NCBI GenBank assembly: GCA_936450465.1
Contig: OW388293.1
Span: forward strand, 50,396,040-50,460,039
Source of the DNA: Gibbula magus
Taxonomy: Eukaryota > Mollusca > Gastropoda > Trochida > Trochidae
Direction of reading: 5' to 3'
Length of the DNA stretch: 64,000 nt
Positions 1-13,300 of this stretch are shown piece by piece. Within the stretch, counting starts at the first letter, position 1, and every line of letters starts with the position of its first letter. Made by a program: the position numbers and the translations under genes. Under the pieces are notes generated by a model, which did not search any database, was not told the DNA's origin, and saw nothing but the letters and a program-made list of their open reading frames with translations.

Positions 1-564
1 ACAGTGTAAATTCTGATTCTCTCTCAGTTGTTGTTTCAAAACAAACTCTTGAGATGTTGAGGATGTGCAGAATTGTTGTTCATTTAAAAGGATCTTATCT
101 TAAATCCTTGGATTGCAGTTAATCTGACCAATGTCAACAATTTAGAAATAGAACCACATATGTAGGTAGACAACAGTGCAAACATGGTCCAACTTGTACG
201 CTATTCTAATTCCAGATGAACTCTGTGTATGGGGAGGTGTTAGCTCAGATTGACCAGGCAAAAGGGAAGTCCAACCTGGAAGAGTGACAAGCGACATAGT
301 TCTAGTTATTGTTGAATTTATAATAAAATGTTTATCCCTCCGTCTCCCCTGTGATCTTTGACAGGGACGAAGATCAACTGTCAAGGCTGGCCATTGGTAA
401 TATTCCCTTCATAGGTTAAACATTTACATTTCTTCACTGTTTTCCTGTCATCAGTGGAGAGTTGGGTTAGAGTTAATCCTCTCCCATGAGTATTTCACGA
501 TATAACAGTGAGTATCAGGTAGGAGCAGAGAACAATTGCTGAATTCAAATACTGCACTGTGCCC

Positions 565-690
565 ATAATATTGCAGGAAGTCTGTAATACAGTACCATTG
601 TGGCTATGCATTGCTGTAAAACCTGTGAGCTTTGGCTGGAACTAGCCAACGATTGGTGATACTGTGCTGCATTGCACCTGTAACATTAAT
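565..690 (-). repeat. Fragment of a tRNA-derived SINE (body only)
   Basis: Shares its body with the SINE copies at 9600 and 19064, for example gtggctatgcattg, ggctggaactag and attggtg in the same order. The tRNA-like head is missing. Confidence 0.55.
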
Positions 691-893
691 GCAGGTATAA
701 AAACCATAACACTATGCTGTACAAGCCTGCAAGCATTAGCTCAAACAACTATCCAATACTAAACTGCTAGATTATTCATATCACTTATTTTTCTGTCACA
801 TTGTCTTCTTTATAATTAGAAAAGTTATAGTGGTTAAAAACTGGGTTTTCCATAATTAATTAAAACACAAATAATTTACATATGAATTGAACA

Positions 894-899
894 TTTATT
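894..899 (-). promoter_or_regulatory. Candidate polyadenylation signal of the coiled-coil gene
   Basis: AATAAA on the minus strand (tttatt on plus), about 390 bp past the stop codon. It is the first canonical signal I noticed beyond the stop. Confidence 0.4.
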
Positions 900-1285
900 T
901 TGATTAACATTTTTCATCTTAATCTAAACAGAGGTAAACAATGCACAAAATATGTGAAATAATCTCAATGATAAATACATTAATAAAACAAATTAAAATT
1001 AAATACATGTATCACAGTTGGGAATGATGGTTATACAAAATTTGTCAGCTGGTTTAATCTATATAACGCTGCATTCAATTCATGATCATTTTACAACAAA
1101 ATATCTTGTCAAGAACTAAATGTTAGTAAACTTAAGAAAATAATTAGATGTCAAACGGTGCCCTAAAAGGTATCTGGAAGACAACAAACCCCATCATGAG
1201 GTTAACACATTTCTAAATGGGACTAGTGTTCTAAGTTAAGGACCTAAATTTCACAACATCAACAGCGGTTTCTGGGAGATGACAG

Positions 1286-1363
1286 TTAAGATGAGGATGT
1301 GAGGAAGACATTCTTCCCGGCCTGCATGTAGTTGGTCCAGAATGAACTCAAGATCTTTGCCTC
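1286..1363 (-). CDS. Terminal coding exon 13 of the coiled-coil gene
   Basis: Twenty-five codons and TAA (EAKILSSFWTNYMQ to FLTSSS), acceptor ttcag. The aromatic FWTNYMQAGK segment looks constrained. The 3' UTR follows to the left. Confidence 0.82.
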   Translation of the reverse strand, partial: EAKILSSFWTNYMQAGKNVFLTSSS

Positions 1364-4300
1364 CTGAAAAATAAAATGTTCACAATAATTTAACATTAGC
1401 ACTGACAAATGGAAAGATTATTTTACTTCCATTTATTTAAAGTTATTTGATTATGTAGTAACTACCATGAATATATGAAGGTCAGTGGCAAATGTCTTCT
1501 GCACTTGGGCAATATTGCAGCCATTAGCGGCAAATCAGTGATAGAAGCAAATCAAGAAAACGCATCAGATTTTGTTTCGGTGGCTGAAGTTGTGATATTT
1601 TATTAAAATCACTCTCTTACAATATCTTCCTGTCAACTAACTTTATGAGATTGGTGGCCCAAAAACAAAGGTGTTGGTCAATGACCATATGACTACTGGC
1701 AGTCCCTGTGACTGGATGCGCTACTCACGATGATCCTGTTCTTGCCCTTCACCTCGTCCATGGTGAGAGGGAGAGGTTTCCGAGGTTCGTACACGACTAG
1801 CTGCTGCTCTACAGGAGTTGCCTCATCCCTGGGTAAAACAATGTGAATACATGAGATTATACTCTACAGGGAGCTTCAAACATGGATGGATTATCCTCTT
1901 CCTCAGTACCAGACGTTCACAGTAGGTTATTCAACAGTTAATCATAGAAGATGCAAGGTGTACCAATTTGTTTCTTGAATGTTGGACTGATTTACTGTCA
2001 ACATGACCAGGCGGAGTGAGTTTTGTAGGTATTCATGCACAGTAAAAGGCTTTACGGTAAGGGCCAACCATTACATCTTCAACAACCTCCATGTGAGGGC
2101 GTTTGAATTATATTATTAATCTGACAACTACAGATTATGATATTTTAACTACAAAAACGATCTATCAAACAAATATTTTTCTTCTTTTATATTATTTTAT
2201 TTTATTTTCATATTTTCAAGCATAGATAGAAAAGTTGTCATGCTATTCTCAAAACGTTTTACTTCTTAAAACTTTATCTGCTGAATGAGCCTCAAACTAT
2301 TCAGAGTGGCCAGGTTACATAAATCTCAACTCCTTAACAAAGAGAACAATTCGGATTGACCTCTTGCTATAGAATATTAACAGGTAAAGCATCAAGTTCA
2401 TTAAACACATTGGCTGAGATAAAAATTCTGAATTCTGATGTTAAACTTTAGTGATAACAGGACCCTGTTGCAGAGTTACACAGTGCGGACTCACCTCTTC
2501 CTTGCCACCTCAGAGGCTGGTCGTCCCCTGCCCCTCTCCCTGCTGCTCCCCACCCCTCGACCACTCCCCTGGGCATCAGACTCCGGGATGGTGTGGAGAG
2601 GGGGGAGGCGGTCCCGTGCCGGGGCGGACTGGGGGACAGGACGCGAATCTTCCCAGTAATAATCAGAAATCTGCAGATAGTGGAATTGATTATCTTATCA
2701 CATATGTTACTTCCTTGTAACCTAAAATTGACAATAATCCTAGATTTAAAAAAATTTCATTACATTTTGAGCCCATGCCATGTAACATTGATTAACTTGG
2801 AAATTGGAAATATGAAATCTAAAATCTCACCAAATCTGTCAACTGTGGACCTTCCATCAAAAATGCAAGATCAGTGTGTTTGTCTAAAATTCTGAAACAT
2901 AAACAGTAGCATATTTCACATTTTGTATGAAAGGCCAGGCAAAATGAAATACTTGGTTTACAGATTTATTGGGGCAACTTTGCTCCAGTGTTAATGAAAA
3001 GTGTTCAGGTAAGGAAAACGGCCACAGAATTGACTAAGAAAATATACATTTTTCACTTGTATTAATAGTTCATCGATAGATTCTGGCAAATATTTTAAGA
3101 AGGAGGGAAAGTTTGGCAACATTTTTATTTGGGATTCTGAGTAGCATTCTCTTTTTTCAAATTTGTAAAAATCATGGTAGGAGATCATTGAAGTCTGCAG
3201 TGTTGTTCCTAGGTGATCTGCTGAGGGGGTCATTTTGGCCAATTCTGAACAAGTGGGGACCCTTTGCAATGGTAAAAGTATCCTATTTCTCCAAATTTTA
3301 AGGGACACCAAGCCAAAAAGGTGGGCAAATGTTCCCAGGACCCCCTCTAGGAACAACACTGTTCAAGTATTAATCATCATTGAAAGTTAAGTTGTTGATA
3401 GTTTTCTTAAGTAACGTAACAATGAATTATGGTTAGTGTTTATCCTTGACTAGGCTAAAAGTTGAAAATGGTCAGTAACAAAGAAACCCATGTACACATC
3501 TCTTAGATGCAGTTGAAGCACCAAACATAACGTTGACTTAATTACTATCATCTAGAGAGCTGCTAAAATTGAGATCCAGGGTGCCTTTGCACAAATCACT
3601 AAGCTAACGTTAAATCACTAAGGTACGTAGCCTTAGTGTTAAAGGATGACACTAAGGTTAAGCTTATTTTGTGCAACCACCCACTAATTTGAAACTGACC
3701 TTGTATGAAGTACCAGCTGATAAAGTTGGAAATAATATCAAATTTATAGATTTTAATTAGATAATTATTAAATTCATTAATATCCTTCTTGATGAATGCT
3801 AGTTCTAAGTCTTCTGAACAAATTTAATATCATATTCTACCTAAATGTTAGTAAAAGCACCTTTTACTTGGTAAACATAACAACTAAACATTAAAGCATC
3901 GATGTAACTGGTCACTAATCACGTAACTACAATAAGTATAAGTCCTGTGACTTCAACTACTATAGCTCTACCTAAACCTGACCATTGGATGCTGAAAGTT
4001 TAAAACATGTAAACTATTCTCAAACTAAGAGTTTCTAAGTTTACCAGTACCCAAGATTCTTTAAAGAACTGAAAAAAGATACCCAAATAAATTAAACATA
4101 AATTAACTAATTTTCACAATGCAACTAAATAAATGTGTACCACTGACTAACACTATCAAATTTAATTAAAATTGAATCACTTTAACCAATTCAAATTATA
4201 ATCTTAGCTCCGAGTTAGAAACTAAATCAAACTAGAAGGTGTTTTTACTCGTAAAAACTGATGTCTCCCCCCTTACCTCAATTCAATTTCAGTATTCCCC

Positions 4301-7300
4301 TTGTAAAAGACAAAGTCTAAATTGTTGCCATGGAAACAAAAAGAAATTAAATTTAAAAAGTTCAAACCCTCCAAAAGGCACATGTACATGGTATGGGGAG
4401 GCTGTATACCAAATGTGGTGAAGATTATCCTCAAGTCTAGTAGTTTTAGAGATCTGCTCCGGAAACAAACCCTACCCTTCAAATACACCCTCCAAATTGT
4501 TACCATGCAAACAAAAACAATTTTAAAATCTAAAAAAAACCAAAAGGCACATCTACGTGGTATGGGGAGGCTGTATACCAAAATTTGCTGAAGATTGGTC
4601 AAGTAGTTTTAGGGGTATGCTCCGGAAACAATGGGAACTCTGACGCCGACAGGAACCAAAAACAATATGTCTCCCAAAGGGGGAGGGGGCGACATAATTA
4701 GGAAGATATGATTAATAATAATATACATATTGCACTTTTGTGCAGCTATTGTATTCCTATATCCCTGTTCAACCCCCTATTGAGAATTCAAACCAATTTC
4801 ATGCAATCTTAAACTGGTCTCGGTCAATAGTTTTTTCTCATAAAAAAAAAATCACCTCTGTATAATTTACTATGAAAGTTGAGAAAACCTATAGTTTGAA
4901 AAGATTATTTTGGACAATGATAACATGATGGCATAAAAATGATCTCAAATAGATTTGATGTCATGAACAGTTTGATGTCATGAACAGTTTGATGTCATGA
5001 ACAATCTGATACCATGAACAGTTTGATGTCATGAACAATCTGATATCATGAATAGTTTGATGTCATGAACAATCTGATGTCATATACATGATTATGATAT
5101 CATGAACAGTTTGTCATGATATCAAATTATTCATGAAATTTATATACACAATTTTATCAAAAGTGTGGAGGTTCAAACCTCCTCTGGATCCGTCACCACC
5201 TTTACCTGCTGAATTTGTTCTTCTCCTTCCCTGACTGAGTGTATCATAAATTGCCAGAAAGGATGGAATAATTTAACTTATGCAATTCCCAGAATATTAC
5301 TGTATTAAGATGTCAAGGTTTACTGTGGCAGCATTTTTGAAGATATATTTCCCACCTGGTCGCTGCAGCACTGTTTGCCATCGCCAGCTGATGCATCTTG
5401 TGTAATTTCTTCAGGAAGCGACGACGCTGTTTCTCTCTCACCTTCAGATCCAGCTTCATTCGGATCTGATCAAAATTTGGCATAGTCATAATAAATGAAA
5501 TTTGTCTCTGATTACATTTTATTAATGTAAAGTAATATACCTAAGAAAGAACAAAGAAAAAGTATATATAGTATATATAAACCTGATGTAAATGATCTAA
5601 TCACAATTTCTCTGTTACACTCTGTTGATGATAAAATTACCATTGTTCTTTTCAATATTGGCCAATGATTGGCTAGTTTACAAAGGGTTTACAAAAAGAA
5701 AATGTTCAAATGTGTTTATGATTCCTGCTTAATACAACTGAAGGAGTTCAGTACTGAATGAATAGGTTGATAACGATTTTTTGCGCCAAATGAACAGAAT
5801 TCTAAGATTTCTAAAGAGAATCAGTCCATTAAAATCAACCATATTCCAAGGAATAAGTCGCAAAATAGTGGATCTACTGAGATACAAACTCATACCGCTC
5901 GGGGATTTCTTCTCCACACAATCAGATGACTGGCGGTGTACGGGCATGTTCTGACACAGGTTCAGATAGCCACTCACAAGTGCTCCAACAAAAGCTTTAA
6001 GTGCAAGAAGCTAGGGGTAGGTAAGTCCAGGCAGCTTTCCTTTCATGTTTCCGTAACATTAGGAAAGTCATAACAAATGATTCTGAGTGCATTCAAAACA
6101 GAAATAGCAACAGCAATATGTGATTAGCCAGCTCATGATTGGGTTTTATCTGCACTGGTACAGATAATGTACTCAGACCTTCTGGCAGGGAATCAATACC
6201 AGTTCATTTCCTGGTAGATGCACTATTTTGTAGATTTTATTCCCCGCAACAGGGTCAATTTTCATCTGACTACACAGTCTACAGAGACTGTAGTACTGAT
6301 CGACTGGGTAAACATAATTTCGGTTGTTAAAACACAACACACCTCCTCTGGGTCTGGTGGCTTCTCTCCAAGGTCCATGGTGAAACAGTGTAACTCAGGC
6401 ATCTCAAGCTGCATGGGAAAAGAATGGAAGAGTGAGTATAATAAATCCATAATCCATTGTATCATGAATCCACTTGTGTCGTCACGTCATCTTTTCCTTC
6501 CTGCACTGAATTTTAATGTGTCACTGTACCCAAACTCACTGCACACAAACTATCAAGGCAAGTTGGCACTTCAGATTTCCACAGAGCATTTTCAGATAGG
6601 GATACCACATAGGCGCCAGACCCTAAATATATGTATAAGTATACCTACTCATGTTTATAACGTATAAAGAAGATATGACACAGTGGATCCTTGCATTGGA
6701 CCAGAAATGGTTAAACTGGTTTTCTGGCTTAAATACGTTTTGTAAACTTCATAGACCGATCCAAGTTTCCATTGCCAGTCCTATGCCAGGACAACCGATA
6801 TACCGCCCCCTATACAACTAAGGACAAAATGTAAGGAATCTCTTGGAATGTCAGACGATGGTCCTACCTTTGGAAACCTCCTCTCCAGCTCCAGTGCAGC
6901 TTGTTTGGACGGAGACAGACTCGGACTCTTGTGCAGGGAATGCTGGGAATCTGTCGGCTGAACCAGGAGACATTTCATCAAAATACATCATCTGTTTACA
7001 GAACTACCCATAGATGATAACCTTGATATTTCTACATGGTTTGGTACCCAATATAAATGAAAATTGCAATTCATCATTGATTGAAGCTGACAAGGAATTC
7101 CAAAAGATTTTTTTCAGCATTGTAAACAAGAGTCATCAGAAGATGACATATCCCACCGGTTCCACAAAATTTATAAAACACATCTTTGACAGATACTTGT
7201 GCATCTACTACCGTACTTCAGTTAGTGGGTATTACAGATGCTGAGTTTCAGGTATGTTAAGGGTTTTAGACATCTGCTCCAGAAGCAGTCAAAATCAACA

Positions 7301-10300
7301 ACACCCAACATCCCTCTCATGTTTCTATGGAAACGACCAAAAAATTTTTTTCAGAAATCTGAAAATATCAAAAGGCACCACTTCAGTTAGTGGGTAATAC
7401 ACATGCAAAGTTTCAGGAAGATATGATGAACGGTTTTGGAGCTGATCTCTGGAAACGAACCTGTCTGTGAACAAAGTCCAAATTCAAAAAGTTTCTATGG
7501 AAACGAAAAAAATAAAATTTTCAGAAATCTGAAAATATCAAAAGGCACCACTTCAGTTAGTGGGTAATACACATGCAAAGTTTCAGGAAGATATGATGAA
7601 CGGTTTCGGAGCTGTGCTCCGGAAACGAACCTGTCTGTGAACAAAGTCCAAATTCAACAAGTTTCTATGGAAACAAAAAAAATAAAATTTTCAGAAATCT
7701 GAAAATATCAAAGGGCACCACTTCAGTTAGTGGGTAATACACATGCAAAGTTTCAGGAAGATAAAATGAACGGTTTTGGAGCTGTGCTCCGGAAACGAAC
7801 CTGTCTGTGAACAAAGTCCAAATTCAACAAGTTTCTATGGAAACGAAAAAAATAAAATTTTCAGAAATCTGAAAATATCAAAAGGCACCACTTCAGTTAG
7901 TGGGTAATACACATGCAAAGTTTCAGGAAGAAATGATGAACGGTTTCGGAGCTGTGCTCCGGAAACGAACCTGTCTGTGAACAAAGTCCAAATTCAACAA
8001 GTTTCTATGGAAACGAAAAAAATAAAATTTTCAGAAATCTGAAAATATCAAAAGGCACCACTTCAGTTAGTGGGTAATACACATGCAAAGTTTCAGAAAG
8101 ATATGATGAACGGTTTTCGAGTTCTGCTCCGGAAACGAAATGATTACAGACGGACGGACGGACGGACGGACGGGGTGATGACTATATCCCACGGTATTAC
8201 ATACCGGTGGGATAAAAATTTTATCATTTGACAATAGCATAACTACACATCAATCTTCGATGCAAGTAAAAAGTGCAATTTGTCAAATACAATGTCTTTA
8301 TAAAATAATTAGATAAAACAAATTACCTGTTCTACTGCTTTTTCAAAGTATTCTCATAATTTACTCAAGTTCTGTTGATGAAAAGCAATTAATGATGCTA
8401 ATTTACCATTAAAAGCTAAACTATCTATATACTGTTCAATAATCAAGCTATTACTTAGAGGTGTCTGAAAGATTATAAAAACATTTATTACAAAGTTTAT
8501 ATATACCGGTAGTTCTTTATAATGCCCTAAATGCACAGATAGGCACAGTTACACATTCCCACTACATAGGCCTAGGGACCGGGGGCAGGGGGTGCAGCTA
8601 TTTTGAGATAACAAAATCAAGATTAAAATACAAATCCAATTTCTTTAAGATATTTTACACAATTATAGAGACAAAAGGTTTGATCCCCTCGGTGCAAGGT
8701 ACCTCTCCAAAAATGTCAGACTTTGGAATGTAGCGGTTCATATGTGGACGGACTACATATGTCATAATTATGTTGACGATCAACAGCCTATACTATAAGC
8801 CCATCTGGCATTTCAGACCTTTTGGCTAAAAAGGCATTGTCAAACAGCAATATTGTGAATATGACCTAGTTTTAAATCATTTGCCTAACTTTAGTAATAT
8901 ACAATGCTAAAAGTTCATATATTACATCTATATTTTTCTCTAAAACACATTTCTATCCCATCCGCTTACAAAATTCAAAATCTTACCTCCACTTTGCAAA
9001 ATTCGAAATCTGCCCCACCAACTTTTCAACCGTTCCTATGCCTATGCAGTACTATTACGATGATTACCTGATGTATGTGATGAAAGCGCTGAGTGACTGC
9101 CCAGGTGTCATGCGTTGTAGGTCGAGATGACTCCTTTGACTCTATAATCTGACTGAGGGACCGACCCAAGGTATCCTCTATCGGAGGCTTGTTGGCGCTG
9201 GAGGCAATCTTGTGCTGGATGCCTGACGTCGCTGCCAGTCCATCTATTTGTCATGAATTAAGCAAACATTTAATCTCTAGGAAGTGAAGTTGTTTCAGGA
9301 ATCACATGCAACCAGCTTTGTTAAGTCATTAATTGTTACCTGGAAATCATTATTCTGTAGTATGTTCTACTTCTTCATACTTCAGTTGTTCGTCTGCTTA
9401 ATGAAAACTAATCTAAGAGACCTCATTGCAGGAACAAAACAATCCATGATTGACAACTGAATAATAGTTAATGTTCAGGTTACTCATTTAAACAGCTGGG
9501 TGGACTGAGTACAATGTGGATGAAGTGCCTGCCCATTGGTCGACACAACACAGTAGGAGAACAAGGTCACAAATTTTCGGTGTCTCCACCAGGATTTGAG
9601 GTGATTTGGGGTTTTAACGCCCCTTTCAAGAGTATTTTACTTGTATCACGGCTGCTAGTATTAATGCAGGGAGAAAGCCCACAATGCCACGTGGCTATGC
9701 ATTGTGGTGAAACTTGCGAGCATCGGCTGGAACTAGCAAACCATTGGTGGTACTGCACTGAAATTCAGTGCAGCATTACACCAAAACCTTACTGCGCGTA
9801 GAACAGTTCTCTACTGCAGACGAAGTTGCCATGCCCCTGGCGGGATTCGAACCCTGGACACCCTTGATCCCAACCCGAACTCGTTAACCACTGCGCTATC
9901 TCGCCCCCACCAGGATTCGAACACGGGACTTTGGTATGAGAGGCCAGCAAGCCAACTACTTGCTAAACTTCAACTCCCCTTGCAAGGCGTAACGTAATAT
10001 GAGACTTAATACTTTTCATCACCTCAACTGTGTCAGCTTAGAAGTGTGCTGCACCTGGACTTTGCTGTGCAATCAGAAATCTTTAACACAGTAAAGGAAA
10101 TGTAGAAAACTAACGACAATCGAAGCCAGAAAACCGGACTGGTAACTGAAATAAATTACCAGTCTGGAAAAAAACCTACCTGTCTGTTTTTTTAACACTC
10201 ACATAGAAATTATGGCAAGTACCAAACATTTGTTATACATCTGGTTGAACATGTTTCTCATATTTCACTAATCAACAGCTGGCCAATTTACTAAATGTCA

Positions 10301-13300
10301 GCCAAATTTTCATTTGATCATATATCATCATGTTGAATCATCGGCCCTTCTTTGAAAATATGTTGTATTACGTATTATATCGGCTAACATGACATGACAT
10401 CTGGTCGACAATTATAAGAATTTCCGATTACATTAATTACACCAGTAGTCGACCATCGACGCAATTAATTATTTCTTGACATTGACGAGCCATTTTAAAA
10501 ATATACTAATATAAATATGTACAATTGATAGTATGCTGATATATCCAACTTAACTCATATTTATTTGTATCGTCATATTTACTGAAATGGATTCACAAAC
10601 ATGAACAAAATTACAAATATTGCCCATATATGCCTTTCAAACGATGACATTGGTTTTTAATACATTGTTCATAGAGTTGTCAAGTTAATAAAGAATATAA
10701 AATATGCATTCAGCAAAGTGCCTTTGAATAAGATCTAGAATGTTGAAACTAAATAAATGTTTATATTTTGCGACAGACTTTTAATTTTACAAGCAAGCTA
10801 TTGCTTTGTAATCAGTACACATAAAAGGCTGTGCAAAGAGTTTAAATATAAAGCGTTCAGTTACGCTGGTTATCGTAATTTGGACTTAATGTTTTACAAT
10901 ACCATTACACCTCAGACTGACGAAAGATTACCCTGCCTGTTATTGTTAAAAATAGGGCCATGGGCTCTGTAGCTCATCAGGATTTGTATTGTTTGCAAAA
11001 CCAATCTGTTCTCAGCTTCTTCTAGAGTTTTTCAAACTGGAAAAGAAGTCAAAAATAGGTTCTACAATTTAGAATCCACATTGTCTAAGAAGTATGTACA
11101 CAACATTTCAGCTCTCAGCTTTTCAGACTGAAGAAGAAGATGAAAATAGGTTTTTAGATCATGACCCCTGTGACCCCATTTGGAGTAATGGGATCACCAA
11201 ATCTACAATTTAAAATCCCTATTGGCCGAGAAGTCTGTGAACAACATACAGCTTTCTAGACCTTTTTAAACTGGAGAAGAAGATGAAAATAGGTTTTTAT
11301 GGTTTTGGGGTCGCGAAATCTACAATTTAAAATCACCATTGGCCAAGGAGTCTTCACATGAAATTTCAGCTCTCTAAAGTTATTTGTTCTGGAAAAGTCA
11401 ATTAAGCAAAAAGTTTATGGACGGATGGACGGACGGCGATAGAACTTTCCCTTTAAGATCATTGTGTGATAAGGTCACTTACTTGGGAAGTGGGAAACAA
11501 AGATGTCAGGTTTTCTCATTTCCATCCAGAACCGATCCAGATCGTCTTGGCAACGTAATTTTCCTTCCTTCACCATTTTCTCTTGAAGACCAAGAATCTA
11601 AAACAGGTTTTAAAAGTATCAGAAAATCATGGACTCAAGCATCCTGGAAACCAGGCTACTTTGTTTTGCTCGCTTCACTTTGAAACCTACCCTCGAGATT
11701 CCTTCCCGTGAAATGGCTCAATACCCTCTAAATATAACTACCAATCACTATAGATCCAATCAGCACTTTCCTTGTATATGTCGTGCCCAATTCCCGGAAT
11801 TGCCCATTCCCTGGGTTTGGGCAACCACCCCTGCCCAATTCCCGGGAATGGGCAAATCAGATTTAAATTTGCCAAATCCCAGGGAATGAGCAAGGATAAA
11901 GATATATATGTTACTTTGTAACCATGGGAACAGAAATGTGGAACAAAATGAACTTACCAAGTAAATGTCTGATTTTGGAACATTTTTCAAGTAATTGTCA
12001 TCATGTTGTAGCTTGTAATGTTCGTGCCTTTTCTTTACTCTGTGGGTTGCTTCTCTCTGGAATTGCAATAAAATGACGTCATAGGCTAATGAAATAATTG
12101 AGTTTCCATAATGAAACTGATTACCGCCTCCTTCCAAATGAGTGACCCTTAGTAAATACAAGGACGTAGAACACCCGAACCCTTCCCCTGCAAAATGACA
12201 ATAACTGAAAATCGTAAGTCATGTGCATTTGGTGGTATCTTAACCCTTACGTTGCGTATATATATTTTACCCTTTTTAGCCCCTGTGGCGGAATTTACAG
12301 GCTCGCAGCTCGCAGCAGTAGTTTGAGCTTAGGCACTAACGAGCTCTGCTGGCGGAATTTCCAGGCGGCGATTCCGGTACCGTTTTTACGAAATATACCG
12401 CATCTACATGGCGAATACGGGCTATATACGGGCGTTGAATACAAATTCAATTCGCGGCACCCGTACACAAATGGTTGCTTTATACCCGCATCTTCGAATT
12501 ATTTTTTTACGATTTTTCTTTACTTTTCTATTACTTTGTAAAGATTGTCTTTAATTCGGGCCTTATAACATCATGAATTTGGAGCGCGCTACTGAAATTT
12601 TTATATGGACTTGAAGACCAGATGTTTGTCTTTACAATGATATAAAAAATATTAGAATGCGACCTATGGTTATAATTCTATTGTCATCTAAAGTTTGTCT
12701 TTATTTCCAGCTTCATGAAATCAAAACTCCTGAGCGCACATATTGCGAAATTTATATGTGCTTGTAGATAGTTTATTCCTCTTTACAATGACATAAAAAT
12801 TATTAGAATACGACTATGGTTCAGAAAATATAACCAACCAAAGGAGAGTGACGCTACCCCGACAGTACCACGTGAATGGTCCCGACGCGCACCAAGTTAC
12901 TGGCACTGCTTGGTCCCCCCGGGACTGTGCTAATTACAGTACCGTTACCTCCTCGAGACCTCCTCGAGACCTCCTCGAGGGTGCCAGAGCCGAGCGCGCG
13001 TGGAACTAATGGGTACTAATGAGCACAGCATACACTAATCACCGCGGCGAACGCAATACATGTTGCGCGGTGTAAAGTTTGTCTTTATTTCCAGCTTTAT
13101 AAAATCGTAAATTATTTCGCGCGCATGCGAAACACGTATGTACTTGAAGACAATTTATTCCTCTTTACAATGATATAAAAATTATTGGAATACATCAAAT
13201 GGTTCGCAATATATGAAGAGCGTAAGGAAGGCACCCCCAGTACTTAGAAAATTCATTTTTGAAAAACTAACTTTTTGCGACATCTGGCGCATCACTTGCC

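Noticed and set aside
2991..3359. 122-codon minus-strand ORF
   Set aside because: It runs across a TIR-bounded MITE in intron 11, with no domain and no compatible splice context.
5165..5185. ggaggttcaaacctcc as a pol III B box
   Set aside because: A short perfect palindrome that departs from the B-box consensus, with no A box nearby.
2495..5465. Direct splice of exon 9 to exon 11 of the coiled-coil gene
   Set aside because: It shifts the frame, and the alternative frame of exon 11 stops soon after entering exon 12. The 25-nt microexon resolves the phase.
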